Shown: piece after piece, positions 1 to 7,529 of the stretch | Numbering within the stretch: the first letter of the stretch is position 1 | How the letters are laid out: every line of letters starts with the position of its first letter | Source: CAZPUI01 sp964415525 | GTDB taxonomy: Bacteria > Acidobacteriota > Holophagae > Holophagales > Holophagaceae | Length of the DNA: 20,723 nt | NCBI GenBank assembly: GCA_964415525.1 | Contig: CAYQAS010000075.1 | Span: forward strand, 1-20,723 | Direction of reading: 5' to 3' | Notes under the pieces: generated by a model | Told to the model about the DNA's origin: nothing | Seen by the model: only the letters and a program-made list of their open reading frames with translations | Databases searched by the model: none | Program-made: the position numbers and the translations under genes

Positions 1-1
1 T

Positions 2-100
2 CATGATGAGGGTGGAAAATCTCTGGTCCGGTTCTGTTTTGCTAAAGATGATCCTGTTCTTGCAGACGCCTGTACAAGACTGAAAAGACTGTATATATGA
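2..100 (+). CDS. Aminotransferase class I/II, C-terminal tail only (5' end outside window)
   Basis: Reading from base 2 gives 32 in-frame codons ending in TGA at 98-100. The peptide ends GGKSLVRFCFAKDDPVLADA followed by a short basic helix. The run VRFCFAKDD.VL..A..RL is the typical C-terminal strand and helix of PLP-dependent class I/II (AspC-like) aminotransferases, where the residue before FCF is the carboxylate-binding arginine. The catalytic lysine and the rest of the protein lie outside the window. The stop is 7 bases before the ATG of the dehydratase gene at 108, so the two may be cotranscribed. Whether this enzyme serves polysaccharide synthesis or ordinary amino-acid metabolism cannot be decided from the tail. 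It is a short match, but its sequence pattern and reading frame agree. Confidence 0.7.
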   Translation, partial: HDEGGKSLVRFCFAKDDPVLADACTRLKRLYI

Positions 101-107
101 TTGGTCC

Positions 108-1976
108 ATGAAGAAACTTATTCGCAATAAGCATTTTTATTACATGCTCATCATCGATGCGATGTTGGTGGCTGCCGCCTATATTGGCGCTTATCTTCTC
201 CGCTACGAAGGGCAATTGCCTGCTCTTGAATGGGAACGGATTATTAATATCTTACCATATCTTCTTATGTTGAAGATTGCATGTTTTTACATGTTTGGCC
301 TTTATCGAGGCATGTGGCGATATACAAGCCTGGAAGATCTGAAAAGAGTTGTCAAGGCTACAGTTGTCTCTTCTCTTATCCTTCTACTGACAGTTCTGTA
401 TGCCTATTATTTCAAAGGATATTCCCGTGCCGCTTTTATTATTGATTGGTTATTGACGATTCTTTTCGTGGGCGGTGTCCGGATACTAGTACGTTTGTTA
501 TTGACCAATAACATTACCTCTTTCTGGATGCTGGCAAAGAAGGGACCTATGGATAAGCGAATGCTGATCATCGGTGCCGGTGCTGCCGGGGAAAAGGCTA
601 TTCGCGAAATTATTGAAAATCCCGCCCTGAAATTGAAGCCCATTGGCTTCTTGGATGACGATCCTCAAAAACAAGGAAAGGCCATTCATGGTGTATTGAT
701 TCTGGGAGCAGTGGATGAAATCGGACAGCTTCGCGAGGATTATGATGAAATCCTCATTGCGATCCCCTCTGCAAAGGGAGAGCAGATGCGCCGGATTGTG
801 AACTTCTGTGAGGAAACGGGCAAACGCTTCCGGACAATGCCCAGCATCGGGGAACTCATTGACGGCAAAGTGTCCGTAAAGGCCCTGCGGGATGTTCGTA
901 TCGAGGATATCCTAGGCCGGGATGAGGTCCATCTGGAGAAAGATTTGCTCCGCCGATTATATCATAACAAACGTGTTCTTATTACCGGTGCGGGTGGCTC
1001 AATTGGCAGTGAACTAGTAAGACAGGTATGTCAATATCGTCCAAGTATCCTAGGTCTATTGGACTTCAGTGAATTCAATTTATTCCAAATTGATATGATG
1101 TGTAGACAAAGTTTCCCCAATCTTCAGATGAGAACTTTCTTGACGGATATTCGCGATCTGCGGGCGGTCAAGCAGACCATTGGCGACTTCAAGCCCGAGA
1201 TAATTTTTCATGCCGCTGCTTATAAGCATGTACATCTTCAGGAAATACACCCCCGGGAAACGGTATACAACAATGTTGTGGGAACCCGCAATCTAGCCTT
1301 GATTGCATCGGAATCAGGAGTGGAGCGTTTTGTGCTCGTATCGACAGACAAGGCAGTACGGCCGACGAACGTTATGGGAGCGGCGAAAAGAACTGCTGAG
1401 ATGTTCCTTGCCTCAATGAATGGCCAGACAAAGACCCGCTTTGTCTCGGTTCGTTTTGGGAATGTCTTGGGGAGTTCTGGATCAGTTATCCCGATTTTTC
1501 AGCAGCAGATCAGCCAAGGTAAACCGATAACGGTGACCCATCCGGAGGTTACACGATATTTTATGAGCATTCCCGAAGCAGCCCAGCTGATTTTACAGGC
1601 CGGGGCCATGGGCCAGGGTGGTGAAGTTTTCATCTTGGATATGGGCAAACCAGTGAAAATTGCAGATATGGCCAGGGACATAATACGTCTCCATGGATTT
1701 GAGCCGGACCGAGATATTCCCATTGAATTCATCGGTTTACGTCCTGGTGAAAAGCTTTACGAGGAGCTTATTACCGTAGGTGAAGGCATAATGCCAACCT
1801 CTCACCAAAAAATCAAGGTCATCCATGGGAACCATGGCGATGTAAAGATCCTTAGCACCATGATCGATGAATTGATTGCCGTAGCTGACACCTTCGATGT
1901 AGAATCCATTAAACGAGAGCTAAAAAAGATCGTACCTGAGTTTACTCCCTTCATCAATAATATCGAAGAAGAGTAA
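108..1976 (+). CDS. Membrane nucleotide-sugar 4,6-dehydratase / epimerase (CapD/WbpM/PglF family)
   Basis: This 622-residue protein has the full long-form CapD/WbpM layout. Four hydrophobic helices lie at about residues 9-29, 46-66, 79-103 and 110-132. A first Rossmann domain carries GAGAAG at 156-161, and a second NAD(P)-binding SDR domain carries GAGGSIG at 294-300. The family usually converts UDP-GlcNAc to UDP-4-keto-6-deoxy-GlcNAc at the inner membrane, a first step to bacillosamine, QuiNAc or FucNAc residues. The catalytic region reads STDKA..PTNVMGAAK: Met423 and Lys427 stand where most SDRs have YxxxK, the SMK variant known for long WbpM-type enzymes. PGEKLYEEL near the C-terminus is also typical. 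It has no strong Shine-Dalgarno and starts just after the aminotransferase tail. It is visibly more GC-rich than the downstream genes, as expected of a conserved flank. The exact sugar product is not certain. Confidence 0.93.
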   Translation: MKKLIRNKHFYYMLIIDAMLVAAAYIGAYLLRYEGQLPALEWERIINILPYLLMLKIACFYMFGLYRGMWRYTSLEDLKRVVKATVVSSLILLLTVLYAYYFKGYSRAAFIIDWLLTILFVGGVRILVRLLLTNNITSFWMLAKKGPMDKRMLIIGAGAAGEKAIREIIENPALKLKPIGFLDDDPQKQGKAIHGVLILGAVDEIGQLREDYDEILIAIPSAKGEQMRRIVNFCEETGKRFRTMPSIGELIDGKVSVKALRDVRIEDILGRDEVHLEKDLLRRLYHNKRVLITGAGGSIGSELVRQVCQYRPSILGLLDFSEFNLFQIDMMCRQSFPNLQMRTFLTDIRDLRAVKQTIGDFKPEIIFHAAAYKHVHLQEIHPRETVYNNVVGTRNLALIASESGVERFVLVSTDKAVRPTNVMGAAKRTAEMFLASMNGQTKTRFVSVRFGNVLGSSGSVIPIFQQQISQGKPITVTHPEVTRYFMSIPEAAQLILQAGAMGQGGEVFILDMGKPVKIADMARDIIRLHGFEPDRDIPIEFIGLRPGEKLYEELITVGEGIMPTSHQKIKVIHGNHGDVKILSTMIDELIAVADTFDVESIKRELKKIVPEFTPFINNIEEE

Positions 1977-1991
1977 AAAATAGGAGATACT

Positions 1992-2951
1992 ATGAGTTCA
2001 AAGTTAGAGAGCGAAATAAACTCAGAAGAAATGGATCTTTACGATTATTGGGAAGTTCTTGTAAAAAGGAAAAAGGTGTTTATAGGCATATTTCTCATTC
2101 CAATAGTTATTGCTGCAATTATTAGCTATAGCATGCCTCGCCTTTATAGAGGTGAATGTGAGATAAGCATCCCTTTAGCATCTGATAAAAATATTGTTAC
2201 GGTATTTCCTGCCCCAAAGTTAGTAAGCATTATTGGGAATATTGATGATACGAAAAAAGAAAAAGTATTTACAAATATTCCGGTAACAATTAAAAGTGTG
2301 TCCGTGTCGCTTAATAAGAAATCTACCGATAAAGTAAGAATGGTTATTGAAGCCAAAACAGCTGATGTTATTCCACAGGCTTTTAAAGATATGGCTAATT
2401 ATATTGGTAATTTGCCGGAAATCAAAGAAGAAATTGACAGGATTAAAGAGGAACATAATTCGAAATTAAACAGACTAACAGTAGAATCCAATCTTAGAAT
2501 AAAGAAACTTCTAGAAGCTAAAAAGGCAAATCTAAATTTCTTAAACTATGTAAATGATATGATAAAGACGAGACAAATTTCGTTTGTTGCTATTAATCCG
2601 GCCGATTTGATTCTGAAAGATTACAATCTATCGTTAGAAATTACTAATCTGCAGCAAGTAAAAAAAGATGTGACTATTAAAAGAAGCAAATCAGCGGTTG
2701 TTAATACAAAGGATTCAAATGACAAAGATGAAGATCTAGAATCAGAAATTACTAATCTACGGCAGTCAGTTGTGACATTTGGTATATTAGGTCCGCTTTC
2801 TATTAGCATGCACCCTTCGAAAGCAGAAATAAGAAAGATAATAATAAGTACCGGTGCTCTAAGTCTTGTTGCTGCTATATTTGTCGTGTTTTTCCTTCTT
2901 GACTACATTGACCGTATTAAGATGCAAAGAAACAAAAGAAGGAGTTCGTAA
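1992..2951 (+). CDS. Wzz-type polysaccharide chain-length determinant protein
   Basis: The 319-residue product has the Wzz/PCP-1 topology: a short cytoplasmic N-terminus containing DLYDYWEVLVKRKKVF, a first membrane helix at about 29-49, a long charged periplasmic region with predicted coiled coil around 140-185, and a second membrane helix at about 282-305 followed by a short basic tail. Such proteins set the modal length of Wzy-made polymers; there is no kinase domain. Before TM2 the sequence SISMHPSKAEIRK resembles the proline-containing motif common to Wzz proteins. An AGGAG at 1982-1986, 5 bases from the ATG, supports the start. Base composition drops clearly relative to the preceding gene (about 35% versus 55% GC in one 60-base line counted in each). 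The periplasmic part contains a 15-base in-frame direct repeat (separate entry). The family call is confident; which polymer it acts on is inferred from context. Confidence 0.88.
   Translation: MSSKLESEINSEEMDLYDYWEVLVKRKKVFIGIFLIPIVIAAIISYSMPRLYRGECEISIPLASDKNIVTVFPAPKLVSIIGNIDDTKKEKVFTNIPVTIKSVSVSLNKKSTDKVRMVIEAKTADVIPQAFKDMANYIGNLPEIKEEIDRIKEEHNSKLNRLTVESNLRIKKLLEAKKANLNFLNYVNDMIKTRQISFVAINPADLILKDYNLSLEITNLQQVKKDVTIKRSKSAVVNTKDSNDKDEDLESEITNLRQSVVTFGILGPLSISMHPSKAEIRKIIISTGALSLVAAIFVVFFLLDYIDRIKMQRNKRRSS
2636..2758 (+). repeat. Pair of 15-bp direct repeats inside the wzz-like gene
   Basis: AGAAATTACTAATCT occurs at 2636-2650 and again at 2744-2758, exactly 108 bases (36 codons) apart and in frame. 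Both copies encode EITNL and are followed by similar residues (LQQV and LRQSV). The spacer encodes a charged, Lys/Asp-rich stretch. This could be an old in-frame duplication that lengthened the periplasmic region, or coincidental similarity in heptad-like sequence. Confidence 0.6.
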
Positions 2952-3010
2952 TGATTCAAGTGTATGAAAAGAGAAAACTGTATGAATAATCCATTGCTGA
3001 TATGAAGCCT

Positions 3011-3040
3011 GATCCAAGCTAGCGAGGAAGCTGATGGATC
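3011..3040 (+). promoter_or_regulatory. Hairpin between the wzz-like and neuB-like genes
   Basis: In the 156-base gap, GATCCAAGCT (3011-3020) can pair with AGCT-GA-TGGATC (3029-3040), leaving a two-base bulge and an 8-base loop. That gives a 10-bp stem followed only by TTT, so it is a poor intrinsic terminator. It could be a weak attenuator or processing site between the wzz-like gene and the sugar-acid module. No coding potential or convincing promoter was recognised in the gap; the only short frame here encodes 12 residues. Confidence 0.35.
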
Positions 3041-3107
3041 TTTAAGCACTGGAGTTTTAAATTATTAACTGCTCAGAACATATTAGAAAGGGAAGGGACT
3101 AATTTTA

Positions 3108-3950
3108 ATGTCAATATTTATCATTGCAGAAATCGGTATTAATCATAATGGGGATATAAATATCGCCAAGGATCTCATCAAGGTTGCCAAAGAAGCAGGT
3201 TGTGATGCGGTAAAATTCCAAAAAAGAACCATAGATCTTGTTTATACCAAGGAACTGCTTGATTCTCATCGCGAAAGCCCATGGGGATCAACCCAGCGGG
3301 CTCAAAAAGAAGGACTTGAGTTTGGATATGATGAATACAGGGAAATCGATCTGTACTGCAAACAATTAGAGATAGAGTGGTTTGCTTCAGCTTGGGATCT
3401 GGAAAGCCAGAAATTCTTGCGCCGTTTTAATTGCAGATACAACAAAATTGCTTCAGCGATGTTAACATATGAGCCGCTTTTACGGGAAGTGGCATCTGAA
3501 AAGAAGTACACATTCATTTCCACGGGTATGAGTGATGTTAATAACATTGATAGGGCTGTTCAAATATTCAAGGAAGCCGAATGCCCATTTGAATTGATGC
3601 ACTGTATATCCACCTATCCTATGAACGATGAGGACGCCAATTTAAATTGTATAACAACATTGATGAATAAGTATGGGTGCAATGTTGGCTATAGTGGCCA
3701 CGAAGTAGGGCTGGCTGTATCATATGCTGCCGCGGCTTTAGGAATATCTTCCTTGGAAAGACACATAACATTAGACAGGGCCATGTATGGCTCGGATCAG
3801 GCGGCATCTGTAGAACCTGCTGGATTGCGCATGCTTGTAGGCGCTATAAGAAAAATAGAAAAAGCGATGGGGAACGGTATTATAGGTATAAATGAAAAGG
3901 AAATCCCTATAAGTAATAAATTGAGGGCTCATTTTTATCATGCAGATTGA
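3108..3950 (+). CDS. NeuB-family sialic/nonulosonic acid synthase, lacking SAF domain
   Basis: This 280-residue protein is the TIM-barrel domain of the NeuB family, which condenses phosphoenolpyruvate with an aldose (classically ManNAc or a 2,4-diamino-trideoxyhexose) to a nine-carbon sugar acid. Visible motifs are AEIGINHNGD (7-16), KFQKR (36-40), STGMS (138-142), HCISTYP (165-171), YSGHE (195-199) and ERHITLDRAM (217-226), followed by GSDQAASVEP. His198 and His219 fit the two metal-binding histidines of NeuB, with the same 21-residue spacing as H215/H236 of the meningococcal enzyme. The protein ends at 280, whereas usual NeuB proteins are about 340-350 residues with a C-terminal antifreeze-like SAF domain that reaches into the partner active site; that domain is absent and is not encoded in the following gap. 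A GGAAGGG ribosome-binding site lies at 3091-3097. The substrate is unknown. Confidence 0.88.
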   Translation: MSIFIIAEIGINHNGDINIAKDLIKVAKEAGCDAVKFQKRTIDLVYTKELLDSHRESPWGSTQRAQKEGLEFGYDEYREIDLYCKQLEIEWFASAWDLESQKFLRRFNCRYNKIASAMLTYEPLLREVASEKKYTFISTGMSDVNNIDRAVQIFKEAECPFELMHCISTYPMNDEDANLNCITTLMNKYGCNVGYSGHEVGLAVSYAAAALGISSLERHITLDRAMYGSDQAASVEPAGLRMLVGAIRKIEKAMGNGIIGINEKEIPISNKLRAHFYHAD

Positions 3951-4015
3951 TCACTCATCGGTCATATGATAGTAATAAACAGCAAAGCATTTCATTTTAA
4001 TTTCAGGATTTAAGC

Positions 4016-4879
4016 ATGAGCACCGATCTCTATGGTCTGACTACCGTCAATGTGGAATTGACAAGCAGATGCAATAAGAATTGCTGGATGTGCGGAAGGA
4101 GAAGGATTGACAGGGAATTTCCCGAACTCGCCATGAACTATGGTGATATGCAATTTGATCTGGTAAAGAAAATCGCTGAACAGTTACCCCCCAATATAGT
4201 TGTTCAATTACATAATAATGGCGAACCGTTATTATATCCAAGATTCCGGGAGGCTGCATCATTATTTGGTCAACAAATAAAATGTATCGATACAAATGGC
4301 AAATTGCTTCTCGAAAAGGCAGACGAAGTCATTAATGTCCTAGATACGTTGGCGATTTCTGTTATCGAAAAAGATGATGAAGCAGATCAACAATATGAAA
4401 TAATCGCCAAATTTCTCGAATTAAAAAAAGATAAAAGACCATTTACTTTGCTTAGAATCAATGGCGAAGTGGATACAAAGAAATACGAGAAATTCGGATT
4501 AGTTATGGCGCATAGGGTTCTTCATTCGGCATTGGGCAGTTTCAATTACGCAAAGCGCAATCCAACCATTCCCGAAATAGGCATTTGTCTTGATTTTCTT
4601 CATCATCTTGCCATTAATAGGCATGGTGAAGTATCAATTTGCGTTAGATTTGATCCAAAACGACTGGGCATTATCGGTGACGCAAGGAATCAGCTGTTAA
4701 GCGAGATCTGGAATGGCGAGAAACGTATGGCATGGTTAGATTGCCACCTACAGGGAAAAAGAGACCGTATTCCATTATGTTCTTATTGTCATTTTTGGGG
4801 AGTGCCGACAGGTGCTCGTTATTCAGAACATAGAAATGCGATCAGTGAAAACGATGTAATGGATAAAATGAGAGAGTGA
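4016..4879 (+). CDS. Radical SAM protein with SPASM-like C-terminus
   Basis: The 287-residue protein starts with a radical SAM core. Cys19-x3-Cys23-x2-Cys26 (CNKNCWMC) would bind the [4Fe-4S] cluster, and NGEP at 68-71 matches the family's GGEP SAM-binding motif. C-terminal cysteines at 191, 209, 243, 255 and 258, with CLDF...GEVSICVRFD and CSYC, match a SPASM-type region that carries an auxiliary iron-sulfur cluster. Such enzymes carry out dehydrogenation, epimerisation, dehydration or peptide maturation. The substrate here is not known. Its place between NeuB-like and NeuA-like genes suggests it acts on the sugar acid or its precursor before CMP activation (inference). The ATG follows AGGAT in TTTCAGGATTTAAGC, with acceptable spacing. 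The 65-base gap after the neuB-like gene looks empty. Confidence 0.87.
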   Translation: MSTDLYGLTTVNVELTSRCNKNCWMCGRRRIDREFPELAMNYGDMQFDLVKKIAEQLPPNIVVQLHNNGEPLLYPRFREAASLFGQQIKCIDTNGKLLLEKADEVINVLDTLAISVIEKDDEADQQYEIIAKFLELKKDKRPFTLLRINGEVDTKKYEKFGLVMAHRVLHSALGSFNYAKRNPTIPEIGICLDFLHHLAINRHGEVSICVRFDPKRLGIIGDARNQLLSEIWNGEKRMAWLDCHLQGKRDRIPLCSYCHFWGVPTGARYSEHRNAISENDVMDKMRE

Positions 4880-4909
4880 CTATAGATTAAGGACACAGAG
4901 GTAAACACA

Positions 4910-5665
4910 GTGAGTAAACAAAAAATCATAGCAATCATTCCAGCACGAGGCGGCTCTAAAGGCGTTCCCGGAAAAAACATAAAAGTTCTTGCAGGGTATC
5001 CTTTAATAGCATATTCAATCATTTCTTGTAGACTCTCAAAGCAAATCGACAGAGTGATAATATCTACAGATTCTAATGAAATAGCAATTACATCAGCCAA
5101 ATATGGTGCTGAGATACCTTTTCTAAGGCCGTCAGAAATTTCTCAAGATCATTCAACAGACTTGGAGTTTGTTCTGCACGCGTTTAATTGGTTGAAAAAT
5201 TATGAAAGTGAAGAGCCGGATTATTTCGTACATATTCGGCCAACAACGCCTCTCAGGGAACCAACTCAAATTGATAGAGCTATTGACACAATAATTGAGA
5301 ATCCTGCATCCAGTGGATTGCGGTCTGTACATGAGATAACCGAATCCCCGTACAAAATGTTCGGCATTGAAAATGGGTATCTTGCTGGCCTTTATCCAGA
5401 CGATCCAAGACCAGAGTATTACAATCTTCCCCGTCAGAGTTTTCCACCAGTCTATAAACCAAACGGTTATGTAGATATTATAAAACGGGAAACAGTTTAC
5501 AGTGGTTCCTCTTTACACGGGTCAAAGATGCTGGCATTCATCACACCGACTACCATGGAAGTGGACAGCGCTGATGAATTTCAATACTTAGAATATGAAA
5601 TCGCAAAGAAGAAATATCTGATTTATGATTATCTCAGAGAGAACTATAAACCTGAAATACAATAA
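4910..5665 (+). CDS. NeuA-family acylneuraminate cytidylyltransferase (CMP-sugar synthetase)
   Basis: The 251-residue protein opens with the NeuA signature IPARGGSKGVPGKN (10-23), the CTP-binding loop, followed by AGYPLIAYSI and later IRPTTPLREP, typical of this nucleotidyltransferase family. It would transfer CMP from CTP to the anomeric hydroxyl of a 3-deoxy-2-ulosonic acid, giving a CMP-sugar donor. Together with the NeuB-like gene two genes upstream, it makes an activated nonulosonic-acid-type product the most economical reading. The start is GTG with AGAGG at 4897-4901, 8 bases upstream. The length is near that of the single-domain family, with no fused acetyltransferase or hydrolase. 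KdsB-type (Kdo) specificity is less likely because the N-terminal motif and the NeuB partner favour the NeuA/PseF/LegF group. Confidence 0.9.
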   Translation: MSKQKIIAIIPARGGSKGVPGKNIKVLAGYPLIAYSIISCRLSKQIDRVIISTDSNEIAITSAKYGAEIPFLRPSEISQDHSTDLEFVLHAFNWLKNYESEEPDYFVHIRPTTPLREPTQIDRAIDTIIENPASSGLRSVHEITESPYKMFGIENGYLAGLYPDDPRPEYYNLPRQSFPPVYKPNGYVDIIKRETVYSGSSLHGSKMLAFITPTTMEVDSADEFQYLEYEIAKKKYLIYDYLRENYKPEIQ

Positions 5666-5682
5666 ACGATAATAATTGGCGA

Positions 5683-5688
5683 AAGGGA
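5683..5688 (+). promoter_or_regulatory. Ribosome-binding site fixing the start of the class III aminotransferase
   Basis: AAGGGA lies 5 bases before the ATG at 5694. The open frame extends 6 codons further upstream to a TTG at 5676, but that TTG lies before this site and has no site of its own, so the ATG is preferred. Confidence 0.6.
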
Positions 5689-5693
5689 AAAGT

Positions 5694-7085
5694 ATGTCCG
5701 GTTATTTATTTAATATGATACCTAAAGAAGTACCCTTGGTATCGACCAAGTTTCGCAGAATAGTCACATCCATTCCTGTGCCGGAAACACTACCTATATT
5801 CAGTGACCTTGATAGGTATGAGTCGCGTTCCATGCATGGGCAATTGCCAATACTATGGGACAAAGCGGAAAATTTCCAGGTTTTCGATGCTTACGGTAAT
5901 TGCTGGATCGACTTTACATCCACAATTTTTGTGACCAACGCCGGGCACGCAAATCCCAGAATTGAGAAAGCCATCAAAGACATTACAGATCAAAAGCTTT
6001 TCCACACTTACACCTTTGCCCATGAAGTGCGAGCAAAATTTCTTAAAAAGTTAATTGAAATAACACCTGATCAATTCCAGAAGGCCTTCTTGTTGTCAGC
6101 AGGGACGGAAGCAACGGAATGCGCCGTCAAGCTAATGCGCTTGCATGGACAAGGTATTCATCCCCAAAAAATGGTAATTGTTTCCTTTCAGGGTGCGATG
6201 CACGGACGCACTATGGGAGCGGAATTACTTAAGGGCGATCCTCGTCAGTCTGCTTGGATAGGCTTTAAAGATCCCAATATCTATCATTTGCCTTTCCCAT
6301 ATTCATGGACAGAGCGGCAAACATCTGACAGTAAATACGATTGGGCGCAGCATTTCATGGAAGACATAGAGAATCTAAGAAACCAGGGATTGAATTTCGA
6401 TAATATTGCGGGTTTTATTATTGAATCTTATCTAGGTTGGGGTGCAATTTTTTACCCACCTGCATATATTCAGGAACTGGTAAAATTTGCCAGAGAACAT
6501 GATTGCCTAGTAGCATTTGATGAGATTCAGGGTGGGTTCGGACGTACCGGGAAGCTCTTTGTCTATCAACACTACGGCGTTGAGCCTGATTTATTATGTC
6601 TTGGCAAGGCGATGAGTGGAAGCTTGCCATTGTCTGCTGTTATTGGAAGTCAGCAAATTATGGACCTTCCTGAATATGGATCAATGAGTAGCACCCACTC
6701 GGCTAACCCTTATTGCTGTGCCGCTGGTTTGGCTAATTTAGAAGCCATCGAGTTAGAGAATCTTGTTGCAGAATCAAAAAGGAAGGGCATCATGTTACAT
6801 CAGTGCCTGGATGAACTTAAAAGTAAGTATCGTGATAGAATTTCGTATGTTTTCGGCAAGGGACTACTTGCCGGTATTATTATCATAAACCCCAAAACTG
6901 GTGAGCCCGATGGACTATTCGCTAGTCTGGTCTGTGAAAGGGCGATGCAAAAAGGTCTACTCCTCGTGCACACAGGCAGGGAATCGATTAAAATCGGCCC
7001 TCCTTTGACCATTTCAGATGAAGCGCTCTTAGAAGGATTAGCCGTGCTTGATGAATCCATAAGCGAAGTTATTAAGGAAAGTTGA
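5694..7085 (+). CDS. PLP-dependent aminotransferase, class III
   Basis: From the ATG at 5694 the product is 463 residues, full length for class III (GABA/ornithine/glutamate-semialdehyde type). Motifs in order: DAYGNCWIDF...GHANP near the N-terminus, SAGTEATE (135-142) for PLP phosphate binding, DEIQGGFGRTGK from Asp276 (the Asp that contacts the pyridine nitrogen), and LCLGKAMSG with Lys305 as the PLP Schiff-base lysine. A longer frame from TTG 5676 exists but is less likely. Class III enzymes usually move an amino group onto a terminal aldehyde or ketone, unlike the DegT/DnrJ aminotransferases usual in sugar loci, so its presence between the NeuA-like and VOC genes is distinctive. It probably aminates the precursor or product of this module (inference). 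A second, broken member of the same class lies at 18400. Confidence 0.92.
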   Translation: MSGYLFNMIPKEVPLVSTKFRRIVTSIPVPETLPIFSDLDRYESRSMHGQLPILWDKAENFQVFDAYGNCWIDFTSTIFVTNAGHANPRIEKAIKDITDQKLFHTYTFAHEVRAKFLKKLIEITPDQFQKAFLLSAGTEATECAVKLMRLHGQGIHPQKMVIVSFQGAMHGRTMGAELLKGDPRQSAWIGFKDPNIYHLPFPYSWTERQTSDSKYDWAQHFMEDIENLRNQGLNFDNIAGFIIESYLGWGAIFYPPAYIQELVKFAREHDCLVAFDEIQGGFGRTGKLFVYQHYGVEPDLLCLGKAMSGSLPLSAVIGSQQIMDLPEYGSMSSTHSANPYCCAAGLANLEAIELENLVAESKRKGIMLHQCLDELKSKYRDRISYVFGKGLLAGIIIINPKTGEPDGLFASLVCERAMQKGLLLVHTGRESIKIGPPLTISDEALLEGLAVLDESISEVIKES

Positions 7086-7094
7086 TATGATTTG

Positions 7095-7529
7095 ATGAAG
7101 GCGATCAGGCACATCGGGATAGTTGTGAGTGACTTGGATAAATCTCTCAATTTTTATAGAGATTTACTTGGTCTTAAAATTGTTAAAGATATGAATGAAT
7201 CGGGGGCCTACATTGACAATATTTCCGATCTTCAAGGTGTACAAGTCAGAACGGTGAAAATGGAGGCGGACGATGGGAATCTTATCGAACTTTTATGCTA
7301 TTTGTCGCATCCCAATAGTCCCAATGAAAAACGGCAAATAAATCAGATCGGTTGTTCCCACGTTGCCTTTACGGTTGAAAATCTTGACGAGGAGCATAAT
7401 AGATTGGTGCAGGCGGGCATACAGTTCAATGCTCCCCCTCAGTACTCCCCCGATGGTTATGCGAAGGTGACTTTTTGTAAGGATCCGGATGGGTCGTATA
7501 TCGAACTTGTTGAAGTGTTATTGAAATGA
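7095..7529 (+). CDS. VOC-superfamily metalloenzyme (glyoxalase/epimerase-like)
   Basis: From the ATG at 7095 the protein is 144 residues, a complete two-module vicinal oxygen chelate fold. The four expected metal ligands are all present: His6 (IRHIGIVV), Glu65 (GNLIELL), His89 (CSHVAFTV) and Glu137 (GSYIELVE). This set is shared by glyoxalase I and methylmalonyl-CoA epimerase, so an isomerase, epimerase or lyase acting next to a carbonyl is plausible. A TTG directly before the ATG could be an alternative start. The gene begins 9 bases after the aminotransferase stop and overlaps the next methyltransferase by ATGA, so it is part of the operon. In this context it may isomerise a keto-sugar or sugar-acid intermediate, possibly filling the step for which no epimerase is visible; this is inference. 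Confidence 0.85.
   Translation: MKAIRHIGIVVSDLDKSLNFYRDLLGLKIVKDMNESGAYIDNISDLQGVQVRTVKMEADDGNLIELLCYLSHPNSPNEKRQINQIGCSHVAFTVENLDEEHNRLVQAGIQFNAPPQYSPDGYAKVTFCKDPDGSYIELVEVLLK

Noticed and set aside
3011..3043. Intrinsic terminator after the wzz-like gene
   Set aside because: The hairpin has a bulge, modest G+C and only three T after it, so efficient termination is not expected.
7095..7529. Methylmalonyl-CoA epimerase of propionate metabolism
   Set aside because: The four metal ligands fit, but the gene is embedded between an aminotransferase and a methyltransferase in the sugar operon with no mutase or carboxylase nearby.
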